From: Bacteroidales bacterium
GTDB taxonomy: Bacteria; Bacteroidota; Bacteroidia; Bacteroidales; UBA3824
Reading direction: 5' to 3'
NCBI GenBank assembly: GCA_017544805.1
Contig: JAFYDK010000050.1
Span: 1-39,422 of the forward strand
Length of the DNA: 39,422 nucleotides
Part shown: piece by piece, positions 33,414-39,422 of the stretch
How the letters are laid out: every line of letters begins with the position of its first letter
Position numbering within the stretch: position 1 is the first letter of the stretch
Program-made: the position numbers and the translations under genes
Notes under the pieces: generated by a model
What the model saw: the letters and a program-made list of their open reading frames with translations, nothing else
What the model was told of the DNA's origin: nothing
Database searches by the model: none

Positions 33414-34355
33414 ATGCATAAAATTTTGACGATAGTAATCATTATATTTTTTTGTCGGGAGGCGTTTTCGCAAAAACGTTTTTTTATAAAAGCTGACAGT
33501 ATTGTTTCCGTATTTTATTATAATTCGGGATTTGATACCTCGTATGTTTTAAGACCGAGACAGAGGTTTATGATTGCCGTTCATCCTGATTTTTCGTCAA
33601 TAGGTTTGTCAATCGGTAAAAACGACGAAAGAGCAAATTTTTATACGAATCTCAGCGATAATATTGGAGCTCTTGCAACGTACAGAGGTTATGGTTTCGG
33701 ATATAGTTTCAAGCCGAGAAGGGGTAGAAAAAACGATGGAGAGTTTAATTTCAGATTTTTTTGCCGCAGATTCGGTATTGAAACCGATTTTAGCCGCGCA
33801 ACGAGTTTTTCTTGCGACATTCATCATGGCGATTCCGTTTTGAATATTGAACGCGGCGACATTGATTACAAAATGCGTATATTCTCTATTTATTACGTTT
33901 TCAACAACAAAAAATTCTCTTTTCCTGCCGCATTTGACAAGAGTTATACTCAAGTGCACAGTTGCGGAAGTCCTCTTTTAGGAATTTCGTATGTAGGTGC
34001 AAATATGAAAACTTCAAAACATGATTTTGAGTTACATTCCCAAACTGCAGGAATAGGTTGCGGTTACGGTTATAATTTTGTTACAAAACGTAAATTTTTG
34101 ATTCATGCCTCATTAATTCCTACATTTTTGCTTTGGGAGAATAACGAAGTTTACACTTCACAAGGACCGGCGGATTTAAAATATAAAATCACCGACATTG
34201 GAATTTATTTTCGTGCAGCTGCTTCATATAATTTTGAACGCACATATCTCGGTGCTGATTATGTTTTGTATACGACAATTTTTGGCGGCACGAGCGATTT
34301 TATGACAAATTTTTCACGAAATATAATAAGGCTTCTCTTTGGATTTTGGTTTTGA
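33414..34355 (+). CDS. DUF4421-type envelope protein
   Basis: The ATG at 33414, preceded by AGGGGA, gives 313 residues with a proper signal peptide ending near EAFS (about 19). An upstream in-frame TTG at 33330 would put about 28 unlikely residues before it and is rejected. The mature part has SIGLSIGKNDERANFYTNLS and GYGFGYSFKPRRGRKNDGEF, which fit the DUF4421 family, and ends in strands RLLFGFWF like an outer-membrane barrel. Function unknown. It follows the DUF6850 gene by 96 bases and may belong to the same operon; no strong promoter lies between. Confidence 0.75.
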   Translation: MHKILTIVIIIFFCREAFSQKRFFIKADSIVSVFYYNSGFDTSYVLRPRQRFMIAVHPDFSSIGLSIGKNDERANFYTNLSDNIGALATYRGYGFGYSFKPRRGRKNDGEFNFRFFCRRFGIETDFSRATSFSCDIHHGDSVLNIERGDIDYKMRIFSIYYVFNNKKFSFPAAFDKSYTQVHSCGSPLLGISYVGANMKTSKHDFELHSQTAGIGCGYGYNFVTKRKFLIHASLIPTFLLWENNEVYTSQGPADLKYKITDIGIYFRAAASYNFERTYLGADYVLYTTIFGGTSDFMTNFSRNIIRLLFGFWF

Positions 34356-34377
34356 ATCGCTCCATCTGATTTTTTTA

Positions 34378-34409
34378 TTTGCGATTATAAATAAAAAAAA
34401 TTATCTTTG
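34378..34409 (+). promoter_or_regulatory. promoter for the phenylacetate-CoA ligase gene
   Basis: TTTG (34378-34381), 20 bp, TATCTTTG (34402-34409), a perfect match. The ATG at 34446 is 36 bases downstream. Confidence 0.78.
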
Positions 34410-34445
34410 CGCTTAAAGTATCAGAATAATAATTAATCAAAAATA

Positions 34446-35762
34446 ATGGATAACAATTCAGAATATTTACATCCGGAATTTGAAACATTAAGTGTTTCTG
34501 AAATTCGGGATTTGCAGTTAAAACGTCTAAAAGATACCGTTAAGCATTGTATGAACTCCGAGTTTTACAGAAAACGGTTTCAAGAAGCAGGAATCACTCC
34601 CGATGACATCAAAACCCTTGACGACTTGAAAAAAATCCCTTTCACCACCAAACAGGACTTGCGCGACACATATCCTTTTGGTATGGCGTCGATACCGTTG
34701 AAAGATTGCGTGAGGCTTCATTCATCGTCGGGCACAACGGGCAATCCCACCGTTATCCTCCACTCACAGAAGGACTTGGACGAATGGGCAAACGCCGTTG
34801 CAAGATGTCTTTGGATGGTTGGTTTGAGGCCAGAAGATGTTTTCCAAAACTCTTCGGGTTACGGAATGTTTACGGGCGGATTGGGCTTTCAATATGGTGC
34901 AGAACGCCTTGGAATGTTGACCGTACCCGCCGCCGCCGGCAATTCGTTGCGTCAAATTAAATTCATCACCGATTTTGGCACAACAGCAATTCATGCTATT
35001 CCCTCGTATGTAACACGCCTCAAAGAAGTAATGGATCAACAAGGCGTTGACCCACAGCGTGATACAAAGTTGAAAACCCTCGTAATCGGTGCAGAGCCTC
35101 ACTCCGAGGAACAGCGCAAACGCATCGAAAAAATGATGGGCGTAAAGGCGTACAACTCATTCGGAATGTCAGAAATGTGCGGCCCCGGCGTTGCATTCGA
35201 GTGCAAGGAACAAAACGGCCTCCACATTTGGGAAGATTATTACATTGTGGAAATCGTTGACCCTGAGACACTTGAACCTGTACCCGAAGGCGAGATTGGC
35301 GAAATGGTTCTTACGACCCTCAACCGCGAGGCGATGCCGCTTTTGCGTTACAGAACGAGAGATTTAACGAGAATTTTGGGTCATGATTGTCCTTGCGGCC
35401 GTCACCACGTAAGACTCGACAGAATGAAAGGTCGCTCTGACGATATGATTGTTTTGAGAGGCGTTAATATTTTCCCGATTCAGATTGAGAAGATTTTGAT
35501 GCAGTTCAAAGAATTGTCTACTAATTACTTAATAACTTTGACAACAGACGGCGATAACGATAATATGACCGTTGAAGTGGAATTGGAAGAACTTTTCACC
35601 GACGATTATTCAAGGTTGGAAAAACTTACGAAAGACATTACAAGGGCGTTAAAAGACGAAATTCTATTAACACCGAGGGTAAAACTTGTCGCAAAAGGGA
35701 CTTTGCCAGTTTCAGAAGGTAAAGCCGTTCGCGTTGTTGACAAAAGAAAAGTTTACGAATAA
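34446..35762 (+). CDS. paaK: phenylacetate-CoA ligase family enzyme
   Basis: 438 residues, normal for PaaK. An AMP-forming acyl-CoA synthetase: activates an aryl-acetic acid (phenylacetate or indoleacetate) to its CoA ester. Seen: SSSGTTGNPTV (93-103, the ATP-binding P-loop), YGMFTGGLGFQYGAERLG, GAEPHSEEQR, YNSFGMSEMCGPG, and LLRYRTRDLTR followed by the small Cys-rich HDCPCGRHH and the hinge DRMKGRSDDMIVLRGVNIFP. It is followed by a double-ACT protein 37 bases on, a pairing often found next to indolepyruvate oxidoreductase genes in anaerobes, pointing to aromatic amino acid breakdown or synthesis. Its central part looks richer in GC than its flanks. Confidence 0.9.
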   Translation: MDNNSEYLHPEFETLSVSEIRDLQLKRLKDTVKHCMNSEFYRKRFQEAGITPDDIKTLDDLKKIPFTTKQDLRDTYPFGMASIPLKDCVRLHSSSGTTGNPTVILHSQKDLDEWANAVARCLWMVGLRPEDVFQNSSGYGMFTGGLGFQYGAERLGMLTVPAAAGNSLRQIKFITDFGTTAIHAIPSYVTRLKEVMDQQGVDPQRDTKLKTLVIGAEPHSEEQRKRIEKMMGVKAYNSFGMSEMCGPGVAFECKEQNGLHIWEDYYIVEIVDPETLEPVPEGEIGEMVLTTLNREAMPLLRYRTRDLTRILGHDCPCGRHHVRLDRMKGRSDDMIVLRGVNIFPIQIEKILMQFKELSTNYLITLTTDGDNDNMTVEVELEELFTDDYSRLEKLTKDITRALKDEILLTPRVKLVAKGTLPVSEGKAVRVVDKRKVYE

Positions 35763-35799
35763 AACAATTAATAATTGACAATTTTAAAAAGGTATAATT

Positions 35800-36219
35800 A
35801 TGACTATCAATCAATTATCAATATTTATAGAAAACAAATCCGGTGCATTAATAAAAGTGTTGGATTTGCTCAGCAAGGAGGGTGTTCAGATTATTGCTTC
35901 AACGATAGCTGACACTTCGGAGTTCGGAATTTACAGAGTTATCTGCAACAAGCCGACAAAAGCCTATAACATCCTTAAAAACAACAATATAAATGTGCAG
36001 TTGACCGATGTTCTTGCTGTTGAGATAGAGGACGAACCCGGCAAAGCGGCTCACGTTATTGACCTTTTCACACAGGCAGGCGTGAACGTGGCTTATATGT
36101 ACAGTTTTCTGTTCAAAGGGAAAGGCGTTTTAATCCTGAAAGTCAATCCGTTAGAAAAGGCGAAAGAAATCATAATGCTTGAAAAAATTAGTTTCGTTAC
36201 AACGGAGGATTTGAAATAA
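35800..36219 (+). CDS. ACT-domain amino-acid-binding protein
   Basis: 139 residues made of two ACT domains (about 4-68 and 71-137); starts are IENKSGALIKVLDLLSKEGV and IEDEPGKAAHVIDLFTQAGV. ACT pairs bind amino acids and regulate partner enzymes. The position directly after paaK (37 bases) suggests that it senses an aromatic or branched amino acid and modulates the ligase or its pathway; this is inference from context. A short palindrome (CAATTAATAATTG, 35765-35777) stands in the gap. A strong hairpin follows the gene. Confidence 0.9.
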   Translation: MTINQLSIFIENKSGALIKVLDLLSKEGVQIIASTIADTSEFGIYRVICNKPTKAYNILKNNNINVQLTDVLAVEIEDEPGKAAHVIDLFTQAGVNVAYMYSFLFKGKGVLILKVNPLEKAKEIIMLEKISFVTTEDLK

Positions 36220-36233
36220 ATTTTATATTTTAT

Positions 36234-36270
36234 GTGCGGAAAAATCGTGAGATTGCTGATTTTTCCGCAC
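36234..36270. terminator. hairpin terminator after the ACT gene, possibly bidirectional
   Basis: GTGCGGAAAAATC (36234-36246) pairs perfectly with GATTTTTCCGCAC (36258-36270) around an 11-base loop. The T-run on the plus side is interrupted (GTAAAATTAGTTTTT), so efficiency is uncertain. It also lies just beyond the end of the minus-strand ATPase fragment. Confidence 0.65.
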
Positions 36271-36283
36271 GTAAAATTAGTTT

Positions 36284-36532
36284 TTAATACAATATCCCGA
36301 ATAGCCACAGCGGAATTTTGTTGCCGAAGCCTATTTCGATTTCGTCTGCCGCGACGAAACTATTGGGAATGTCCTTGATTTGTGTGAATTTTTTGCCCTT
36401 GCCGCCGATTTCAAAAAGGTATTTGTTATCAACGAGTAGGTCGCCCCTTTTGGGGAATTGTATTGAGTGTGACTGACTTAGCATTGCGGCAAAATATGAT
36501 TCACGCACTGTGCCTGTGTCGGCGGATTGCGT
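36284..36532 (-). repeat. direct repeat, copy 1 of about 249 bp
   Basis: Matches 38558-38806 in the same orientation without gaps, with about a dozen differences by eye (about 95% identity). The offset is 2,274 bases. Both copies start at the stop codon of the ATPase remnant. Confidence 0.88.
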
Positions 36533-36541
36533 GAGTAATAT
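36284..36541 (-). pseudogene. 3' remnant of an AAA_14-type ATPase gene (copy 1)
   Basis: About 83 residues of the C-terminal end remain: TQSADTGTVRESYFAAMLSQ, then SGDLLVDNK-like, FEIGGKGKKFTQIKDIPNSF and a final IPLWLFGILY. This is the closing part of the ATP-binding protein family with an AAA_14 ATPase domain and DUF4143-type C terminus. The ATPase domain and everything before it are gone; upstream of 36541 the similarity to copy 2 stops. No start or promoter fits. It cannot function as an ATPase. Confidence 0.75.
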
Positions 36542-36668
36542 TGGAGAGATATTTTTTGGAAAAAGATAAGGATTATTGGGAAATTTTGAAATAATAATTG
36601 AAACAAATATTTGTATTATAATTCAAAATAACTCCTTGAAAAATCTTAACAAGAATTTACAGAAAATA

Positions 36669-36699
36669 TTTGGCAAGGGATGGCGGCGGTGTATATTTG
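36669..36699 (+). promoter_or_regulatory. promoter for the unknown gene at 36734
   Basis: TTTG (36669-36672), 19 bp, TATATTTG (36692-36699), a perfect match. Transcription would start near 36706, so the coding start must be the ATG at 36734 and not the ATG at 36680. Confidence 0.7.
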
Positions 36700-36733
36700 C
36701 GGGTGGAATGCCAAAATCATAAAAAGAAACAAT

Positions 36734-37393
36734 ATGAAACTAATTGAAAGACTACATCAATTTGAACAAAAAGTAACTTCGATAAAAAAAGAATCTGCAC
36801 TCACAACAGAGTTTGCGAATTTAGCACCATACTTTCTGTATGGTGGTTATATTAAAGTACACCAAATACACCAAGATTACCAGGTGTATATCAAAACCGT
36901 CGAATTTTATTTTCACAGCGAGGAGGATAATGGAATACACGATTTCATTGTATATCATCGCAACAATAGAGTTTTTGAAACGACACCATACTTTCCTCTT
37001 ATGTCATTACACGCACACAATTCAGGTTTTGACATCACTTTTGAAAGTGAAAGTGGCAAATATCGTGCTTCGGCTCTTATTCGCACATATGAGATCAAGG
37101 ATAACAATGGAAGTTATTATCAGTGGAGTACGAAAGAACAGATGTTCATTCCATTAAAAAACAAAAAATATTGTTACAACAAACAATCCACTTATTTGTA
37201 TGGATGTATGAACGGCTTCACGCTTGATAATGAAAACAGCATTGAATGGGTAGATGACCCAAGAGAATTCAAAAGTATTCTTGGCAAACCTCGTAAAAAT
37301 GTGCAACAATATGAAAGTGAACATGACTTCAAAGCCAAAAATGGGACAAAATGCAAAAGGGAATGGAGTTTCACCAGAGAAGATGAAGTATAA
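36734..37393 (+). CDS. unrecognised conserved-looking protein, 219 aa
   Basis: The ATG at 36734 gives 219 residues; an ATG at 36680 lies within the promoter and is rejected. No signal peptide or membrane helix, so cytoplasmic. Features: IYIKTVEFYFHS-like segment (YIKTVEFYFHSEED, about 52-65), HDFIVYHRNNR (about 69-79), YFPLMSLHAHNSGFDITFES (about 85-104), then YRASALIRTYEI (about 111-122), and a basic C terminus ending KREWSFTRED. The order of vEFYfH, D.ivYHRN and aSALIRayE faintly recalls methylpurine-DNA glycosylases (which have EAY, HA..g.T.RN and AVLIRAlEP), but this is a guess. It is 24 bases upstream of the deiminase gene, likely one transcript, inside a segment bounded by direct repeats. 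Confidence 0.75.
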   Translation: MKLIERLHQFEQKVTSIKKESALTTEFANLAPYFLYGGYIKVHQIHQDYQVYIKTVEFYFHSEEDNGIHDFIVYHRNNRVFETTPYFPLMSLHAHNSGFDITFESESGKYRASALIRTYEIKDNNGSYYQWSTKEQMFIPLKNKKYCYNKQSTYLYGCMNGFTLDNENSIEWVDDPREFKSILGKPRKNVQQYESEHDFKAKNGTKCKREWSFTREDEV

Positions 37394-37417
37394 TAAAACA
37401 AAAAACACATTAATATT

Positions 37418-38395
37418 ATGATTACTGATAATTTAACCGACACCGTTTACTTCTCGAATTATCTCCCAAAAGTGTGTCCGAATCTGTATAAAAATCTCAA
37501 ACAGATTTTGAAGAATAATGGTGTGGATTGTAGGCTGTTGAAATATACCAATGATTATTGGTGCAGGGATTATATGCCGATTCAGACGGAGGACAATCGT
37601 TTTGTTTCGTACAAATATTTGCCGAATTATCTGAACGATTCCGATAATAGAAAATTCATCACCGATGTCAAGAAAGTTGGCAACGTCGATTTTCTGAAAT
37701 GGGGCGACAATGTCGTGGATTTGGATTTGATAATCGACGGCGGCAATGTCGTTAAGTGCGGCAACAAAATCGTTATGACCGAAAAAGTATTCGTTGAAAA
37801 CAAAAACAAGTCTCGCGACGACGTACAAAAGATGCTCACAGATGCTTTCGAGTGCGAAATCGTTTTTATACCGTGGGACAGAGAAGAAATATATGGACAT
37901 AGCGACGGCGTGATTCATTATTTAGGTGATAATCGAGTGTTGATGACCAATTATGAACAAATTGATGCAGATATGGCAAAGAAATTTCGTCAGGTTTTGG
38001 ACGAGCATTTTGATGTTGTCAGCCTGAAATACGATGTTGAAACGCTCAATGACAACAGTTGGGCGTACATCAACTATTTGCAAATCGGGAAACTTGTGCT
38101 CGTTCCGCAATTGAGCATCCCCGAAGACCAACAGGCATTGCAACAGATTCAGAATTATTTGCCTGAATGTAATGTAATTGGTGTTCCTGACGCTATGGAG
38201 GCGATAAAAGACGGCGGCGCACTCAACTGCATTTCATGGACCATCAAAGCACCGGACGCCAATCAAAAATTCATAGAAGATTATCACAAACAGGCGAAAA
38301 GAGTTGTAAGAGAGCAACAAAAACAACCGTTCTCCATCGAAGAAGCACGCAGGCAAACTGAAATTATCAACGGTTATTATGACGGCGACAAATAA
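37418..38395 (+). CDS. agmatine/peptidylarginine deiminase family protein
   Basis: 325 residues, no signal peptide, so probably a cytoplasmic small-molecule deiminase rather than a secreted peptidylarginine deiminase. The guanidino-group-modifying fold is marked by NDYWCRDYMPIQ (45-56, with Trp48, Arg50, Asp51), DGGN (107-110), GHSDGVIHYL (160-169, His161 and Asp163) and the nucleophile segment GGALNCISW with Cys271. In classic agmatine deiminases the residue before this Cys is His; here it is Asn270. It would hydrolyse agmatine or another guanidine to the ureido product and ammonia. Neighbours give no polyamine pathway. It shares a transcript with the unknown gene at 36734 and lies between direct repeats. 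Confidence 0.85.
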   Translation: MITDNLTDTVYFSNYLPKVCPNLYKNLKQILKNNGVDCRLLKYTNDYWCRDYMPIQTEDNRFVSYKYLPNYLNDSDNRKFITDVKKVGNVDFLKWGDNVVDLDLIIDGGNVVKCGNKIVMTEKVFVENKNKSRDDVQKMLTDAFECEIVFIPWDREEIYGHSDGVIHYLGDNRVLMTNYEQIDADMAKKFRQVLDEHFDVVSLKYDVETLNDNSWAYINYLQIGKLVLVPQLSIPEDQQALQQIQNYLPECNVIGVPDAMEAIKDGGALNCISWTIKAPDANQKFIEDYHKQAKRVVREQQKQPFSIEEARRQTEIINGYYDGDK

Positions 38396-38557
38396 GGTTG
38401 CAACATAAAGTATGAAGTTAAAATTATTAGTTTTTAAAGACAAAACACGTAAACTTGGATACTTGGAAATTCATCTTTCTTAGATTCGGTATCTACCTCA
38501 GACTCTGTGGCATATAAAAATAAAAAAAGTGCTAATGTTAAGAAAATCAATTCTTCA

Positions 38558-38806
38558 TTAATACAACATCCCGAACAGCCACAGCGGAATTTTGTTGCCG
38601 AAGCCTATTTCGATTTCGTCTGCCGCGACGAAACTATTGGGAATGTCCTTGATTTGCGTGAATTTTTTTCCCTTGCCGCCGATTTCAAAAAGGTATTTGT
38701 TATCGACGAGTAGGTCGCCGCTTTTGGGAATTTGTATTGAGTGTGACTGACTTAGCATTGCGGCAAAATACGATTCACGCACCGTGCCAGTGTCGGCGGG
38801 CTGCGT
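38558..38806 (-). repeat. direct repeat, copy 2 of about 249 bp
   Basis: Partner of 36284-36532. The copies flank the promoter, the unknown gene and the deiminase gene. Beyond 38806 copy 2 continues into more of the ATPase gene, while copy 1 does not. Confidence 0.88.
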
Positions 38807-39064
38807 CAGGGCTTGCATTAGGTTGGGATTGTTGAAAAGTATTTTTTCGGGTTTGCCCAACGATTTTAAGCCCTTGCCGTCGGTGTAGAGAAGGCGCAAC
38901 AATGCGGAGCGGTGCAGCAATGCAAGAAGTCGGATTAGTTGGTTGCGGGTCGTTGATAACACTTCGCACAATGAAGATATGTTGAGCGTAAAAGGCGTCA
39001 TCTGCGACAATAGCACGAGCAAACGCTTCGCCTTGCGAAGTGTCTCATACTCAATATTTTTCAA
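38558..39064 (-). pseudogene. 3' part of an AAA_14-type ATPase gene (copy 2)
   Basis: 168 residues are open from a TTG at 39064, or a little further upstream in frame. They cover the C-terminal half of the family: KNIEYETLRKAKRLLVLLS, an HTH-like SSLCEVLSTTRNQLIRLLAL, GKPEKILFNNPNLM, GTVRESYFAAML, DLLVDNKYLFEIGGKGKK and IPLWLFGMLY. Full-length relatives are about 400 residues with Walker motifs in the first 200, none of which is present. The 5' side runs straight into the end of another gene (39051-39422) in a different frame, so the front of the ATPase gene has been replaced or deleted. Likely non-functional. Confidence 0.75.
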
Positions 39065-39422
39065 ACTCCAATATCTCGCACTGATGAGTTTTCGCCTTTT
39101 CGTCGTAGTTGATGGCGACGAAAAGAAGGTTGCCTTGGTAATGTTCCAAACTGTCGAAATATTGTTTGTTTTTGATTTGGTTGAGTGCGCTTTCGGTGGA
39201 GCCGTTGTGCTTCAATTCAATAATCATCGCCGGCTTGCTTGGGTAGAATGGAATGAAAACAACATCGGCAAAACCTTTACCCGTAGTCATTTCTTTGATG
39301 ACGGTGTATTCGTTTTTGGCGTAGATGTAAGCCAAATAAATCGCCGACATCAATGCGTCCTCGTTGTTGTAACTGCGGTTGGATGTAACGTGGATATGAC
39401 TTTTGTCGAGAGCCTTCTCAAC
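39051..39422 (-). CDS. AAA-ATPase-like protein with C-terminal PD-(D/E)XK nuclease domain, C-terminal part (runs off the window)
   Basis: About 123 C-terminal residues are visible. They begin at the window edge with VEKALDKSHIHVTSNRSYNN and contain GKGFADVVFIPF, PAMIIELKHNGSTESALNQI and QGNLLFVAINYD. This is the PDDEXK_9-type nuclease domain that ends AAA-ATPase_like proteins of Bacteroidetes (full length about 520 residues). The catalytic core is visible: Asp in FADVVF and ExK in IELK. The N-terminal ATPase part lies outside the window. These genes are numerous, mobile-looking paralogues of unknown role. The gene's end overlaps by 14 bases the remnant of a different ATPase in another frame. 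Confidence 0.88.
   Translation of the reverse strand, partial: VEKALDKSHIHVTSNRSYNNEDALMSAIYLAYIYAKNEYTVIKEMTTGKGFADVVFIPFYPSKPAMIIELKHNGSTESALNQIKNKQYFDSLEHYQGNLLFVAINYDEKAKTHQCEILEFEKY

Noticed and set aside
35765..35777. CAATTAATAATTG palindrome between paaK and the ACT gene as a regulator site
   Set aside because: Short and AT-only at the centre; such words are common at this base composition and it lies within an operon.
36680..36733. Longer start for the gene at 36734
   Set aside because: The ATG at 36680 falls between the -33 and -7 boxes of a perfect promoter, and the added residues look non-coding.
38507..38713. 68-residue plus-strand open frame over the second repeat
   Set aside because: It reads the ATPase remnant backwards; the minus-strand frame has clear family motifs.
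36284..39422. A complete defence or toxin-antitoxin system
   Set aside because: The ATPase genes are remnants or cut by the window edge, and the two intact genes show no toxin, nuclease or sensor motif that I can recognise.

Overview
The window looks like chromosomal DNA of a low-GC member of the Bacteroidales (phylum Bacteroidota). The evidence is consistent. Many intergenic regions carry the Bacteroidota promoter form (TTTG, about 20 bp, TAnnTTTG). One protein ends in a gliding-motility/T9SS type B-like C-terminal domain. The order DUF6089, uppS, bamA, ompH, ompH ... murI is typical of the order, as are the DUF4876/DUF6850/DUF4421 envelope genes, the Bacteroidetes form of the ExbB/ExbD cassette, a BspA-type leucine-rich-repeat lipoprotein and a porphyromonad-type agmatine/peptidylarginine deiminase.

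Layout. 1-3050: two minus-strand envelope genes (a partial fimbrillin-like lipoprotein and a 721-residue secreted protein I do not recognise). 3085-9327: housekeeping genes on the plus strand (sucC, a PIN-PhoH ATPase, a PIF1-like helicase with HRDC, fabD, tRNA-Ser). 9430-11913: a proton-channel energising cassette (exbB, a four-helix membrane protein, two exbD). 11996-17937: SGNH hydrolase, DUF6089 protein, undecaprenyl diphosphate synthase, BamA and two Skp/OmpH chaperones, a coherent set for envelope building. 17938-20700: an accessory insert of a cruciform-like repeat, an LRR lipoprotein and a decayed Rpn-family nuclease gene; it separates ompH from murI. 20811-24868: murI, an ECF sigma factor overlapping a membrane PKD protein that is probably its sensor/anti-sigma partner, an AraJ-like MFS exporter and a small membrane protein. 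24875-26845: a secreted family 2 glycoside hydrolase homologue lacking much of its catalytic barrel. 27038-30124: TerB-like protein, YihY-family membrane protein and DNA polymerase IV. 30125-34355: a divergent promoter region with a strong palindrome, then a DUF4876 lipoprotein, a DUF6850 barrel and a DUF4421 protein. 34446-36219: phenylacetate-CoA ligase family enzyme and a double-ACT protein. 36284-39422: an accessory region in which two copies of a broken ATPase 3' end (about 249 bp direct repeats, about 95% alike by eye) flank an unrecognised gene and a deiminase gene, followed by the end of another AAA/PD-(D/E)XK gene that runs off the window.

I found no CRISPR array, no rRNA, no intact insertion sequence and no convincing complete new defence system. 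The most unusual items are the repeat-flanked two-gene segment near the right end, the palindrome and stacked promoters before the DUF4876 operon, the sigma factor/PKD membrane protein pair, and the GH2 homologue without its catalytic segment. No gap between genes exceeds about 210 bases apart from the pseudogene-rich parts described. Family assignments are from memory of motifs and architecture; no database was searched.
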